64,000 nt of DNA from Streptomyces cellostaticus (lineage in GTDB: Bacteria > Actinomycetota > Actinomycetes > Streptomycetales > Streptomycetaceae). The translations under genes were made by a program, and so were the position numbers. Of this stretch, positions 1 through 7,038 are shown piece by piece. The stretch is taken from NCBI RefSeq assembly GCF_001513965.1, contig NZ_KQ948030.1, positions 62,001 to 126,000 of the forward strand, given 5' to 3'. How positions within the stretch are numbered: position 1 is the stretch's first letter; every line of letters begins with the position of its first letter. Below the pieces are notes generated by a model. That model did no database searches, was not told the DNA's origin, and saw nothing but the letters and a program-made list of their open reading frames with translations.

Positions 1-304
1 AGCGCTCACGCTGGGCGGTGCTGCCGTACGCGTGCACCGGGTGGGCACCCAGGCCCTGGAGGGCGAGCGCGGTCTCGGCCTCGGTGCAGGTCTGGGCCAG
101 GGACTCCCGCATCAGGCACAGATCGAGGGCACCGGAGGTGAACAGCCGGGCGAGCAGCCCGAGGTGGCCGAGTTCGGCGAGGAGCGGCCGGTTGACCCGG
201 CCCGGTTCGCCCTTGTCGGCGAGCGGGCGCAGCCGTTCGGCAGCCAGCGAGCGCAGCTCGGCACACCAGGCGGCCTGCTCCGGTTCGAGTGAGAATGCGG
301 GCAT
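1..304 (-). CDS. Acyl-CoA dehydrogenase, N-terminal part (cut by window edge)
   Basis: Only the first 101 codons are inside the window; the gene runs off the left end. The ATG at 304 follows a purine-rich GGAGGGAGGACC Shine-Dalgarno stretch. The visible protein begins MPAFSLEPEQ and forms the all-helical N-terminal domain of acyl-CoA dehydrogenases, with LLAELGHLGLLARLF and a MRESLAQTCTEAETALALQGLG segment typical of that domain. These flavoenzymes introduce a 2,3 double bond into acyl-CoA or reduce related thioesters. It is divergent from the aryl-CoA ligase at 672, and its promoter region resembles that of the enoyl-CoA hydratase at 6289, so it probably belongs to the same aryl-CoA breakdown pathway. 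The active-site base cannot be seen in this fragment. Confidence 0.8.
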   Translation of the reverse strand, partial: MPAFSLEPEQAAWCAELRSLAAERLRPLADKGEPGRVNRPLLAELGHLGLLARLFTSGALDLCLMRESLAQTCTEAETALALQGLGAHPVHAYGSTAQRER

Positions 305-360
305 CTGCCGGTCCTCCCTCCGAGGCGGATCGCGGTGACCCGTCCCCGTCACCCTCCGAG

Positions 361-388
361 GTTATCGCGCACAGTTGACTGCCGTCAC
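361..388 (-). promoter_or_regulatory. Candidate promoter/operator of the acyl-CoA dehydrogenase unit
   Basis: The core TTGACTGCCGTCACCAAG lies about 70 bp upstream of the start at 304. It aligns without gaps with positions 6341-6368, the same distance upstream of the enoyl-CoA hydratase. In both copies a G(T/C)TATC lies 15 bp before TGACTG(C/T)CGTCAC, so the minus strand reads GATA(A/G)C as a possible -10. The TGAC/GTCA symmetry suggests a regulator site, perhaps for the PaaX-type protein; that assignment is inference. Confidence 0.5.
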
Positions 389-412
389 CAAGACGATACG
401 CTCGATGAGCGA

Positions 413-598
413 GGGGGTGTCTTCCGGATCAGGTCGGTTACAGGAAAGGGAAGTTCGCAGCCGACCCGAGAGCGGGGTCTGGTGCGTGCAGCTGCAAGGC
501 GGAGGAGGGCGTCGACGCGGAGCGTCGGCAACCGACGACAACGCGGCAGATGTGCGTGCCAGACCCCGCGACGCCGGCATGATCCTGAAGACACCCCC
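413..598. mobile_element. MITE-like element with IS5-type terminal inverted repeats
   Basis: The segment is bounded by an inverted repeat matching at 18 of 19 positions: GGGGGTGTCTTCCGGATCA at 413-431 and TGATCCTGAAGACACCCCC at 580-598. A second, inner inverted repeat is GCGGGGTCTGG near 475 against CCAGACCCCGC near 559. The flanks read CGAG on the left and CTAG on the right, close to the CTAG target duplication of IS5-group elements. No gene fits inside. It occupies most of the divergent promoter region of the catabolic cluster, so it may influence expression there. A paired operator for looping is the alternative. Confidence 0.5.
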
Positions 599-671
599 TA
601 GGCCCACCAGGACGCCCGAGCTCATCTGGACGCCCGTCTCGACGCTTGTCACGGCTAGGGGGCGAACCGCC

Positions 672-2264
672 ATGCACGTCTCGGCCCACGTCGACACCTT
701 CGCGCGCGACCATCTCCCCCCGCCGGACGAGTGGCCGAAGCTCTGCTTCGACCTGCCGGAGCTGCACTACCCCGAACGGCTCAACTGCGCCGCCGAGCTT
801 CTCGGCCACACCGACCCCGCCCGCCCGGTCTTCCGCACGCCGACGGGCCCCGCCTGGACCTACGGGGAGCTGCGCGCCCGCGTCGACCGCATCGCCCACG
901 TCCTCACCGGTGACCTGGGCGTCGTACCCGGCAACCGGGTCCTGCTGCGCGGCCCCACCACCCCCTGGCTCGCCGCCTGCTGGCTGGCCGTGCTGAAGGC
1001 GGGCGCGGTCGCGGTCACCGTGCTGGCCCAGCAGCGTCCGCACGAGCTGGCCACGGTGTGCGAGATCGCCCGGGTCCGGCACGCGCTGTGCGACATCCGG
1101 GCCGTGGACGACCTGGCGAAGGCCGATGCACCCGGGCTGCGCATCACGACGTACGGCGGGGACGCCCCGGACGACCTGCTCCGCCGCCCGGCGCCCGGCA
1201 CCCCGTTCCCGGCGGTCGACACCGCAGCCGACGACATCGCCCTGATCGCGTTCACCTCCGGCACCACGGGTCGCCCGAAAGGGTGCATGCACTTCCACCG
1301 GGACGTGCTGGCCATAGCCGACACCTTCTCCAGACATGTGCTGCGCCCCCATGCCGACGACGTCTTCACCGGCAGCCCCCCGCTCGGCTTCACCTTCGGC
1401 CTCGGCGGACTGGTGATCTTCCCGATGCGGGCCGGCGCCAGCGCCCTGATCCTCGAACAGGCCGGCCCCCGGCAGCTGCTGCCCGCGATCGCCGAGCACC
1501 GGGTCTCGGTCCTGTTCACCGCGCCGACCGCCTACCGGGCGATGCTCGGCGAGCTGCACGGGCACGACATCTCCTCGCTGCGGCGCTGCGTGTCGGCCGG
1601 CGAGAACCTGCCCGCGGCGACCTGGCGAGCCTGGCACGAGCGCACCGGCATAGGCCTGATCAACGGCATCGGTGCCACCGAGCTGCTGCACATCTTCATC
1701 TCCGCGGCCGACGAGCGGATCAGGCCCGGCACGACCGGCGTCCCGGTGCCGGGCTGGCAGGCACGGGTGCAGGACGCGGACGGCAAGGAGGTGCCCGACG
1801 GCGAGCCGGGCCTGCTCGCGGTCCGCGGCCCGGTGGGCTGCCGGTATCTCGCCGACCCCCGGCAGCGGGAGTACGTGCGCGGCGGCTGGAACGTCACCGG
1901 CGACACCTACGTCCACGAGGGCGACGGCTACTTCCGCTATGTGGCCCGCGCCGACGACATGATCATCTCGGCCGGGTACAACATCGCCGGACCGGAGGTC
2001 GAGGACGCGCTGCTGCGCCACCCGGACGTGGTCGAGACGGCGGTGGTCGGACGGCCCGACGAGACGCGCGGCCAGGTGGTGGTGGCGTACACGGTGCTGC
2101 GGGACGGAGCACCCCGCGACCCCCAGGCCCTGCGCGCCTTCCTCACCTCCGAACTGGCGCCCTACAAATGCCCGCGCGAGTTCGTCTTCCTCGACGCGCT
2201 CCCCCGCACGGCCACCGGCAAGCTGCAGCGGTTCCGTCTGCGCACCGAAGGTGACCAGCAGTGA
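672..2264 (+). CDS. Aryl-CoA ligase (2-aminobenzoate/benzoate-CoA ligase type)
   Basis: A 530-residue adenylate-forming enzyme expected to activate an aromatic acid to its CoA thioester with ATP. The phosphate-binding motif TSGTTGRPKG is at residues 195-204, followed by the MHFHRD stretch seen in 2-aminobenzoate-CoA ligases. Further on are GATELL, the TGD hinge region (NVTGDTYVH), a YNIAGPEVE motif and a C-terminal PRTATGKLQR with the catalytic lysine. The reading frame is open back to 375, but the ATG at 672 starts the conserved N-terminus and leaves the MITE-like element untranslated. The next gene, a PaaX regulator, begins 15 bp downstream. Anthranilate is the favoured substrate because of the fused monooxygenase/reductase nearby; benzoate or salicylate remain possible. 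Confidence 0.85.
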   Translation: MHVSAHVDTFARDHLPPPDEWPKLCFDLPELHYPERLNCAAELLGHTDPARPVFRTPTGPAWTYGELRARVDRIAHVLTGDLGVVPGNRVLLRGPTTPWLAACWLAVLKAGAVAVTVLAQQRPHELATVCEIARVRHALCDIRAVDDLAKADAPGLRITTYGGDAPDDLLRRPAPGTPFPAVDTAADDIALIAFTSGTTGRPKGCMHFHRDVLAIADTFSRHVLRPHADDVFTGSPPLGFTFGLGGLVIFPMRAGASALILEQAGPRQLLPAIAEHRVSVLFTAPTAYRAMLGELHGHDISSLRRCVSAGENLPAATWRAWHERTGIGLINGIGATELLHIFISAADERIRPGTTGVPVPGWQARVQDADGKEVPDGEPGLLAVRGPVGCRYLADPRQREYVRGGWNVTGDTYVHEGDGYFRYVARADDMIISAGYNIAGPEVEDALLRHPDVVETAVVGRPDETRGQVVVAYTVLRDGAPRDPQALRAFLTSELAPYKCPREFVFLDALPRTATGKLQRFRLRTEGDQQ

Positions 2265-2279
2265 TGCCGACGACCTAAA

Positions 2280-3092
2280 ATGATCAACGTGTCCGAGCAG
2301 CACGCCCCCAGGTCCCTCATCGTCACGCTCTACGGCGCGTACGGCCGCTTCATGCCCGGCCCGGTGCCCGTCGCCGAGCTGATCCGGCTCCTGGCCGCGG
2401 CCGGGGTCGACGCGCCGTCCGTACGCTCCTCGGTGTCCCGGCTCAAAAGACGCGGCCTGCTGCTGCCGGCCCGCACGGACAGCGGCGCGGCCGGCTACGA
2501 ACTCTCCCCCGAGGCACGCCAGTTGCTGGACGACGGCGACCGGCGCATCTACGCGACGGCACCCCCCGAGGACGAGGGCTGGGTCCTGGCGGTCTTCTCC
2601 GTCCCGGAGTCGGAGCGGCAGAAGCGGCACGTACTGCGCTCCCGGCTGGCCGGCCTCGGCTTCGGCACGGCGGCGCCCGGGGTGTGGATCGCCCCGGCCC
2701 GCCTGTACGAGGAGACCCGGCACACCCTGCGCCGCCTGCACCTCGACCCGTACGTCGACTTCTTCCGCGGCGAGCACCTCGGCTTCGCCCCCACCCCCGA
2801 GGCGGTCACCCGCTGGTGGGACCTGACCGCGATCGCCGAGGAACACGAGCGCTTCCTGGACGTGCACGCCCCCGTCCTGCACGCCTGGGAGCACCGCACG
2901 GACACCCCGCCCGAGGAGGCCTACCGCGACTACCTCCTCGCCCTGGACTCCTGGCGCCACCTCCCCTACACCGACCCGGGCCTGCCCACCGCTCTCCTGC
3001 CCGCCGACTGGCCGGGCGTCCGCTCGGCGGAGGTGTTCCGCGCCTTGCACGAGCGGCTGCGGGACGCGGGGGCGGGGTTCGTGGGTGTGTGA
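2280..3092 (+). CDS. PaaX-family transcriptional regulator
   Basis: A 270-residue PaaX-type repressor. The N-terminal winged helix-turn-helix (SVRSSVSRLKRRGLL, near residue 50) is followed by the central domain with WVLAVFSVPES and a C-terminal segment ending YRDYLLALDSWRHLPYTDPGLP. These signatures and the length match PaaX proteins, which repress phenylacetate catabolism and are relieved by an aryl-CoA ligand. It follows the aryl-CoA ligase by 15 bp and is probably co-transcribed with it, so the pathway's first product may act as inducer; that is inference. It converges on the flavoprotein gene, with only nine bases between the two stops. Confidence 0.9.
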   Translation: MINVSEQHAPRSLIVTLYGAYGRFMPGPVPVAELIRLLAAAGVDAPSVRSSVSRLKRRGLLLPARTDSGAAGYELSPEARQLLDDGDRRIYATAPPEDEGWVLAVFSVPESERQKRHVLRSRLAGLGFGTAAPGVWIAPARLYEETRHTLRRLHLDPYVDFFRGEHLGFAPTPEAVTRWWDLTAIAEEHERFLDVHAPVLHAWEHRTDTPPEEAYRDYLLALDSWRHLPYTDPGLPTALLPADWPGVRSAEVFRALHERLRDAGAGFVGV

Positions 3093-3101
3093 CCGCAGGC
3101 C

Positions 3102-5477
3102 TCAGCCGCCGAGCGACAGGCGGGGCTTGGGGGCGTCCGTGCGGCCGGTCTGGGGACGGCGGCTGCCTGCCCGGTAGGGGACGGGCCAGGCGACGCCGGG
3201 ACCCTCGTAACCCTGCTCGGCGGCCGCGTGCAGGGTCCAGTGCGGGTCGTACAGGTGCGGCCGGGCCAGTGCGCACAGGTCCGTACGCCCCGCCAGGATC
3301 AGGGAGTTGACGTCGTCCCAGGAGGAGATCGCGCCGACAGCGATCACCGGGACGCCCACTTCCTGCCGGATGCGGTCGGCGAACGGCGTCTGGTACGACC
3401 GCCCGTACTCGGGCCGCGCCTCGGCCACCACCTGCCCGGTGGACACGTCGATCGCGTCGGCGCCGTGCGCGGCGAAGGCCCGGGCGATCTCCACCGCGTC
3501 CTCGGCCGTGGTGCCGCCCTCGGCCCAGTCGGTGGCGGAGATCCGGACGGTCATGGGCCGCTCGGCCGGCCACACCCCGCGTACGGCGTCGAAGACCTCC
3601 AGGGGGAACCTGAGCCGCTTCTCCAGCGAGCCGCCGTACGCGTCGGTGCGCAGGTTGGTCAGCGGGGAGAGGAAGCCGGAGAGCAGATAGCCGTGCGCGC
3701 AGTGCAGTTCGAGCAGGTCGAAGCCGGCCCGGGCGGCCCGCCAGGCGGCTTCCGTGAACTGCTCGCGGATGTCGGTCAGTTGGGCCCGGGAGAGCTGGCG
3801 CGGGGTCTGGCTGTCCGGCCGGTACGGCAGCGGGGAGGCGGCCACCAGCGGCCAGTTGCCCTCGGACAGCGGCTCGTCCTTGCCCTCCCACGGCAGCTTC
3901 GTGGAGCCCTTGCGGCCGGAGTGTCCGAGCTGGACACCGATCATGGTGCCGGGTGCCCGGGTGTGCACGAAGTCGGTGATCCGCCGCCAGGCCTCCGCCT
4001 GCCGGCCGGTGTAGAGGCCGGTGCAGCTGGGGGTGATCCGGCCCTCCTCGCTCACGCACACCATCTCGGTCATCACCAGACCCGCCCCGCCGAGGGCACG
4101 GGAGCCGAGGTGGACGAGGTGGAAGTCGCCCGGGACGCCGTCCACGGCCGAGTACATGTCCATCGGGGACACGACGACCCGGTTGCGCAGGGTCAGGCCG
4201 CGCAGCCGGAACGGCGTGAACATCGGGGGCGTGCCGGGCGGGCAGCCGAACTCGTGCTCGACGGCCTCGGTGAAGCGGGCGTCGCGCAGCCGGAGGTTGT
4301 CATGGGTGACGCGGCGGCTGCGGGTGAGCAGGTTGAAGGCGAACTGGCGGGGCGGCTGGTCGAGGTGCAGGCGGAGGTTCTCGAACCATTCGAGGCTCGC
4401 CCGGGCGGCGCGCTGGGTGGAGGCGACGACGGGTTTGCGCTCCTCCTCGTACGCGGCCAGCGCGCTCGGTACGTCGGGCTGTTCCTCCAGGCACGCCGCC
4501 AGCGCGAGCGCGTCCTCCACGGCGAGCTTGGTGCCGGAGCCGATGGAGAAGTGGGCGGTGTGGGCGGCGTCACCGAGCAGGACGACGTTGCCGTGCGACC
4601 AGCGGTCGTTGACCACCGTACGGAAAGTGGTCCAGGCCGACTTGTTGGAACGCAGCGGCCTGCCGCCCAGCGCGTCGGTGAAGATCTTGGCGCAGCGCTC
4701 GACGGACTCCTGCGGGTCGGCTTCGTCGAATCCGGCCGCCCGCCACACCTCCTCGCGCATCTCGACGATCACGGTCGAGGCGTCGGCCGCGTACGGGTAG
4801 CCGTGCAGCTGCATCACGCCGTGCTCGGTCTCGGCGATCTCGAAGCGGAAGGAGTCGAAGGGGAAGTCGGCGGCGAGCCAGATGTAGCGGCAGTGGTGTG
4901 CGGCCACATGGGGGCGGAACACATGGGCGTAGGTCTCGCGGGTGGTGCTGTTGACTCCGTCGGCGGCGATGAGGACGTCGTTGTTCTCGGCCAGCCAGTC
5001 GGCGTCCGGCGCCCGGGTACGGAAGCGGAGCTCCACGCCGAGGGTGCGGCAGCGGTCGTGCAGGATCTCGAGAAGTCGCCGTCGGCCCAGCGCGGCGAAG
5101 CCGTGTCCTCCGGAGGTGTGGCGGATGTTCCGGTGGACGATGTCAATGTCGTCCCAGCGGACAAAGTCGCGTTGCAGGGCCTCGTAGACCACCGGGTCGG
5201 CGTGTTCGATGCCGCCCAGGGTTTCGTCGGAGAGGACTACTCCGAAGCCGAAGGTTTCGTCGGGGGCGTTGCGTTCCCAGACGGTGATGTCGCGGGTTGG
5301 GTCGAGGCGCTTGAGCAACGCTGCCGCGTACAGGCCGCCTGGGCCTCCGCCGATGATCGCGATGCGTTGGGGGTGGCCGGTCGTCGCGGGCGGCTGCGGG
5401 TTGTCTGTGGCTGGTCGCGCAGTTCCCCGCGCCCCTTGGTTCCTCAGGTCGGCTGCCATCGTTACCGTCCCTGCCAT
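3102..5477 (-). CDS. Fused FAD monooxygenase / old yellow enzyme (2-aminobenzoyl-CoA monooxygenase/reductase type)
   Basis: A 791-residue fusion. Residues about 38-400 are an aromatic hydroxylase with the FAD motif IIGGGPGGLYAAALL and a later GDAAHTAHFSIGSG. Residues about 415-791 are an old-yellow-enzyme barrel (MFTPFRLRGLTLRN, HCAHGYLLSGFLSP). This arrangement is that of 2-aminobenzoyl-CoA monooxygenase/reductase, which hydroxylates and dearomatises anthraniloyl-CoA; databases often call Streptomyces members salicylyl-CoA 5-hydroxylase/oxidoreductase. The ATG at 5477 overlaps the end of the enoyl-CoA hydratase by 16 bp; a second ATG at 5459 has a better-placed AGGGACGG. Either way, an extra 31-37 residues precede the FAD fold, and their DNA is a dispersed Streptomyces repeat. 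Confidence 0.85.
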   Translation of the reverse strand: MAGTVTMAADLRNQGARGTARPATDNPQPPATTGHPQRIAIIGGGPGGLYAAALLKRLDPTRDITVWERNAPDETFGFGVVLSDETLGGIEHADPVVYEALQRDFVRWDDIDIVHRNIRHTSGGHGFAALGRRRLLEILHDRCRTLGVELRFRTRAPDADWLAENNDVLIAADGVNSTTRETYAHVFRPHVAAHHCRYIWLAADFPFDSFRFEIAETEHGVMQLHGYPYAADASTVIVEMREEVWRAAGFDEADPQESVERCAKIFTDALGGRPLRSNKSAWTTFRTVVNDRWSHGNVVLLGDAAHTAHFSIGSGTKLAVEDALALAACLEEQPDVPSALAAYEEERKPVVASTQRAARASLEWFENLRLHLDQPPRQFAFNLLTRSRRVTHDNLRLRDARFTEAVEHEFGCPPGTPPMFTPFRLRGLTLRNRVVVSPMDMYSAVDGVPGDFHLVHLGSRALGGAGLVMTEMVCVSEEGRITPSCTGLYTGRQAEAWRRITDFVHTRAPGTMIGVQLGHSGRKGSTKLPWEGKDEPLSEGNWPLVAASPLPYRPDSQTPRQLSRAQLTDIREQFTEAAWRAARAGFDLLELHCAHGYLLSGFLSPLTNLRTDAYGGSLEKRLRFPLEVFDAVRGVWPAERPMTVRISATDWAEGGTTAEDAVEIARAFAAHGADAIDVSTGQVVAEARPEYGRSYQTPFADRIRQEVGVPVIAVGAISSWDDVNSLILAGRTDLCALARPHLYDPHWTLHAAAEQGYEGPGVAWPVPYRAGSRRPQTGRTDAPKPRLSLGG
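5401..5445 (-). repeat. Dispersed Streptomyces repeat inside the 5' end of a gene
   Basis: The minus strand contains GGGGCGCGGGGAACTGCGCG followed by ACCAGCC. This sequence is recognised from memory as common between Streptomyces genes. Here it lies inside the coding sequence of the flavin fusion protein and encodes the low-complexity segment RNQGARGTARPATDN. A related variant occurs at 57495-57545 in this window. Confidence 0.6.
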
Positions 5478-6289
5478 TTCGGCGGGCGCTTCTCCGTGAA
5501 TGCCGCGTGAAATTCCGCGTAGTCCTCGCCGTTCATCAGCAGTGCCTGGGTCGAGGCGTCCAGTTCCACCGATGCGGCCAAGGGCATGTCCAGTTCCGCC
5601 GTGAGGAGGGCCTTCGTCTGGGCGTACGCCAGAGCCGGGCCGTCGGCCAGGCGGCGGGCCAGGGCGAGCGCCGACTCGTCCACTCGGCCCTCCTCTGTCA
5701 GCTCGCTGATCAGGCCGATCCGCTCGGCCTCGGGGGCCCGTACCGGCTCGCCCAGCATCAGCAGGCGGGTGGCGTGGCCCAGGCCGACCACCCGGGGCAG
5801 CAGGTAGGCCGCGCCCATGTCGCCGCCGGAGAGGCCGACGCGGGTGAAGAGGAAGGCGAAGCGGGCCGAGGGGTCTGCCACCCGGAAGTCAGCGGCGAGG
5901 GCCAGTACGGCGCCCGCGCCGGCCGCCACGCCGTGCACGGCGGCGATCACCGGGAACGGGCACTCCCGGATCGCGCGGACCACCTGACCGGTCATCCGGT
6001 TGAAGTCGAGCAGCTGGGCGGTGTCCATGGCGAGGGTGGCGCCGATGATCTCGTCCACGTCGCCGCCGGAGCAGAAGCCGCGCCCTTCGCCGGCCAGCAC
6101 CAGGGCGCGGACCGACCGCTCCCGGGACAGCTCGGCGAGCAGGTCGCGCAGGTCGGCGTAGGCGCCGAAGGTGAGGGCGTTGAGTTTGGCGGGGCGGGCG
6201 AGGGTAACGGTGGCGACCCCGTCGGCGAGCTCGACCCGCAGGTGTTCCCACTCGGGGGTGCGGGCGGCGGAGCCGGTGAAAGGACTCAT
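5462..6289 (-). CDS. Enoyl-CoA hydratase/isomerase family protein
   Basis: A 275-residue crotonase-fold protein. It shows GEGRGFCSGGDVDEI (the oxyanion-hole region), AAVHGVAAGAGAVLALAADFR and the RVGLSGGDMGAAYLLPRVVG active-site segment. The ATG at 6289 is preceded by AGGAGG; an upstream ATG at 6322 lacks such a site. It probably hydrates or opens the ring of the non-aromatic CoA ester made by the downstream fusion protein, whose start it overlaps, indicating translational coupling. The aspartate in GGDMGA rather than the usual glutamate at the second catalytic site suggests a specialised member, as in aromatic CoA pathways. Exact reaction unknown. Confidence 0.85.
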   Translation of the reverse strand: MSPFTGSAARTPEWEHLRVELADGVATVTLARPAKLNALTFGAYADLRDLLAELSRERSVRALVLAGEGRGFCSGGDVDEIIGATLAMDTAQLLDFNRMTGQVVRAIRECPFPVIAAVHGVAAGAGAVLALAADFRVADPSARFAFLFTRVGLSGGDMGAAYLLPRVVGLGHATRLLMLGEPVRAPEAERIGLISELTEEGRVDESALALARRLADGPALAYAQTKALLTAELDMPLAASVELDASTQALLMNGEDYAEFHAAFTEKRPPKWQGR

Positions 6290-6340
6290 GACGTGCGGCC
6301 TCCTAGGGGGGCGGTGCCTCACGTTGCGCTACCCCAAGAA

Positions 6341-6368
6341 GCTATCACCTCTTTGTGACTGTCGTCAC
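6341..6368 (-). promoter_or_regulatory. Candidate promoter/operator of the enoyl-CoA hydratase operon
   Basis: GTGACTGTCGTCAC is a palindrome (GTGAC-4-GTCAC) about 68 bp upstream of the hydratase start. It aligns without gaps with the block at 361-388 upstream of the acyl-CoA dehydrogenase. The rest of the intergenic region (6369-6585) shows no gene and should hold the promoter of the ATP-binding protein at 6586. Confidence 0.5.
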
Positions 6369-6585
6369 GAGGGCGCGACAGCACTCCCCGGTACGGCCGA
6401 GTCCCGTCACGTGCGTCACCGATCGTCCACAGCGCGGTAACAGTGGGCACGGCCGGGCGAGGCGGGGCGTTCTGCGGGGTAAGCCGCCCGGTACCGGGGC
6501 CGACGGTCCCGCGCGGTGCCCGACGACGGCTCTCTGTGGCCGGGCCCGTACCATTCCTGAGGTTGAAAGCAGGACAGCCTGCTCC

Positions 6586-7038
6586 ATGAACGGACTCGCC
6601 TTGTACGAATGCCCCACCGAATCGGCCTCCTGGCGCATCGCGCTGCCGCACACCGCCGCGGCGGTGCCCGTGGCGCGCGCCCTGGTCCGGACGGCCCTCG
6701 CCGAGGTGGAGCACGCGGCCGACAGCGACACCGCCGAGCTGCTCACGGCCGAGCTGGTCGCCAACGCGGTGGAGCACGCCGTCGGGCGCGGCCCGATAGA
6801 GCTGGTGGTGCAGCTGCTGCCGACCGGCTGCCAGGTCGAGGTGCACGACCCGGACCCGGCGCCGCCCGGCCATCTGACGCGTCCGGTGATCGAACAGCCC
6901 GACCCCTGGCAGGAGGGAGGGCGCGGCCTGCTGCTGATCCGCGCCCTCAGTTCGTCCTGCGGTCACCGCCCGACCTCGTCGGGCAAGGCGGTGTGGTTCA
7001 GACTGCCTGCAATTCCGGGTCAGCGGCGTCCGGCGTGA
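6586..7038 (+). CDS. ATP-binding protein of the anti-sigma factor (RsbW/SpoIIAB-like) type
   Basis: A 150-residue HATPase_c_2 protein. It has the N-box ELLTAELVANAVEHA, a VEVHDPDP segment (G1 region) and GGRGLLLIRALSSSCG (G2 region). Proteins of this class are abundant in Streptomyces and regulate sigma factors or act as serine kinases on anti-anti-sigma partners; no partner is encoded next to it. The ATG at 6586 has GAAAGCAGGACAG ahead of it; the longer frame from 6355 would cover the divergent promoter and looks non-coding. Its 3' end overlaps the convergent permease gene by 41 bp. Confidence 0.85.
   Translation: MNGLALYECPTESASWRIALPHTAAAVPVARALVRTALAEVEHAADSDTAELLTAELVANAVEHAVGRGPIELVVQLLPTGCQVEVHDPDPAPPGHLTRPVIEQPDPWQEGGRGLLLIRALSSSCGHRPTSSGKAVWFRLPAIPGQRRPA

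Noticed and set aside
270..292. tRNA-like GGTTCGAGT sequence
   Set aside because: It lies inside the acyl-CoA dehydrogenase coding region and no cloverleaf forms; no tRNA or rRNA gene was found in the window.
375..671. N-terminal extension of the aryl-CoA ligase from 375
   Set aside because: It would translate the MITE-like palindromic element, has no family similarity, and a normal start exists at 672.
438..3050. 870-codon minus-strand frame
   Set aside because: Antisense shadow of the ligase and PaaX genes produced by GC-rich codon bias; composition is Gly/Arg/Val low complexity without domains.
6998..7038. 41-bp overlap of convergent genes as a possible frameshift or assembly error
   Set aside because: Both C-termini read naturally to their stops; short convergent overlaps recur in this window (18037-18044, 26054-26073).
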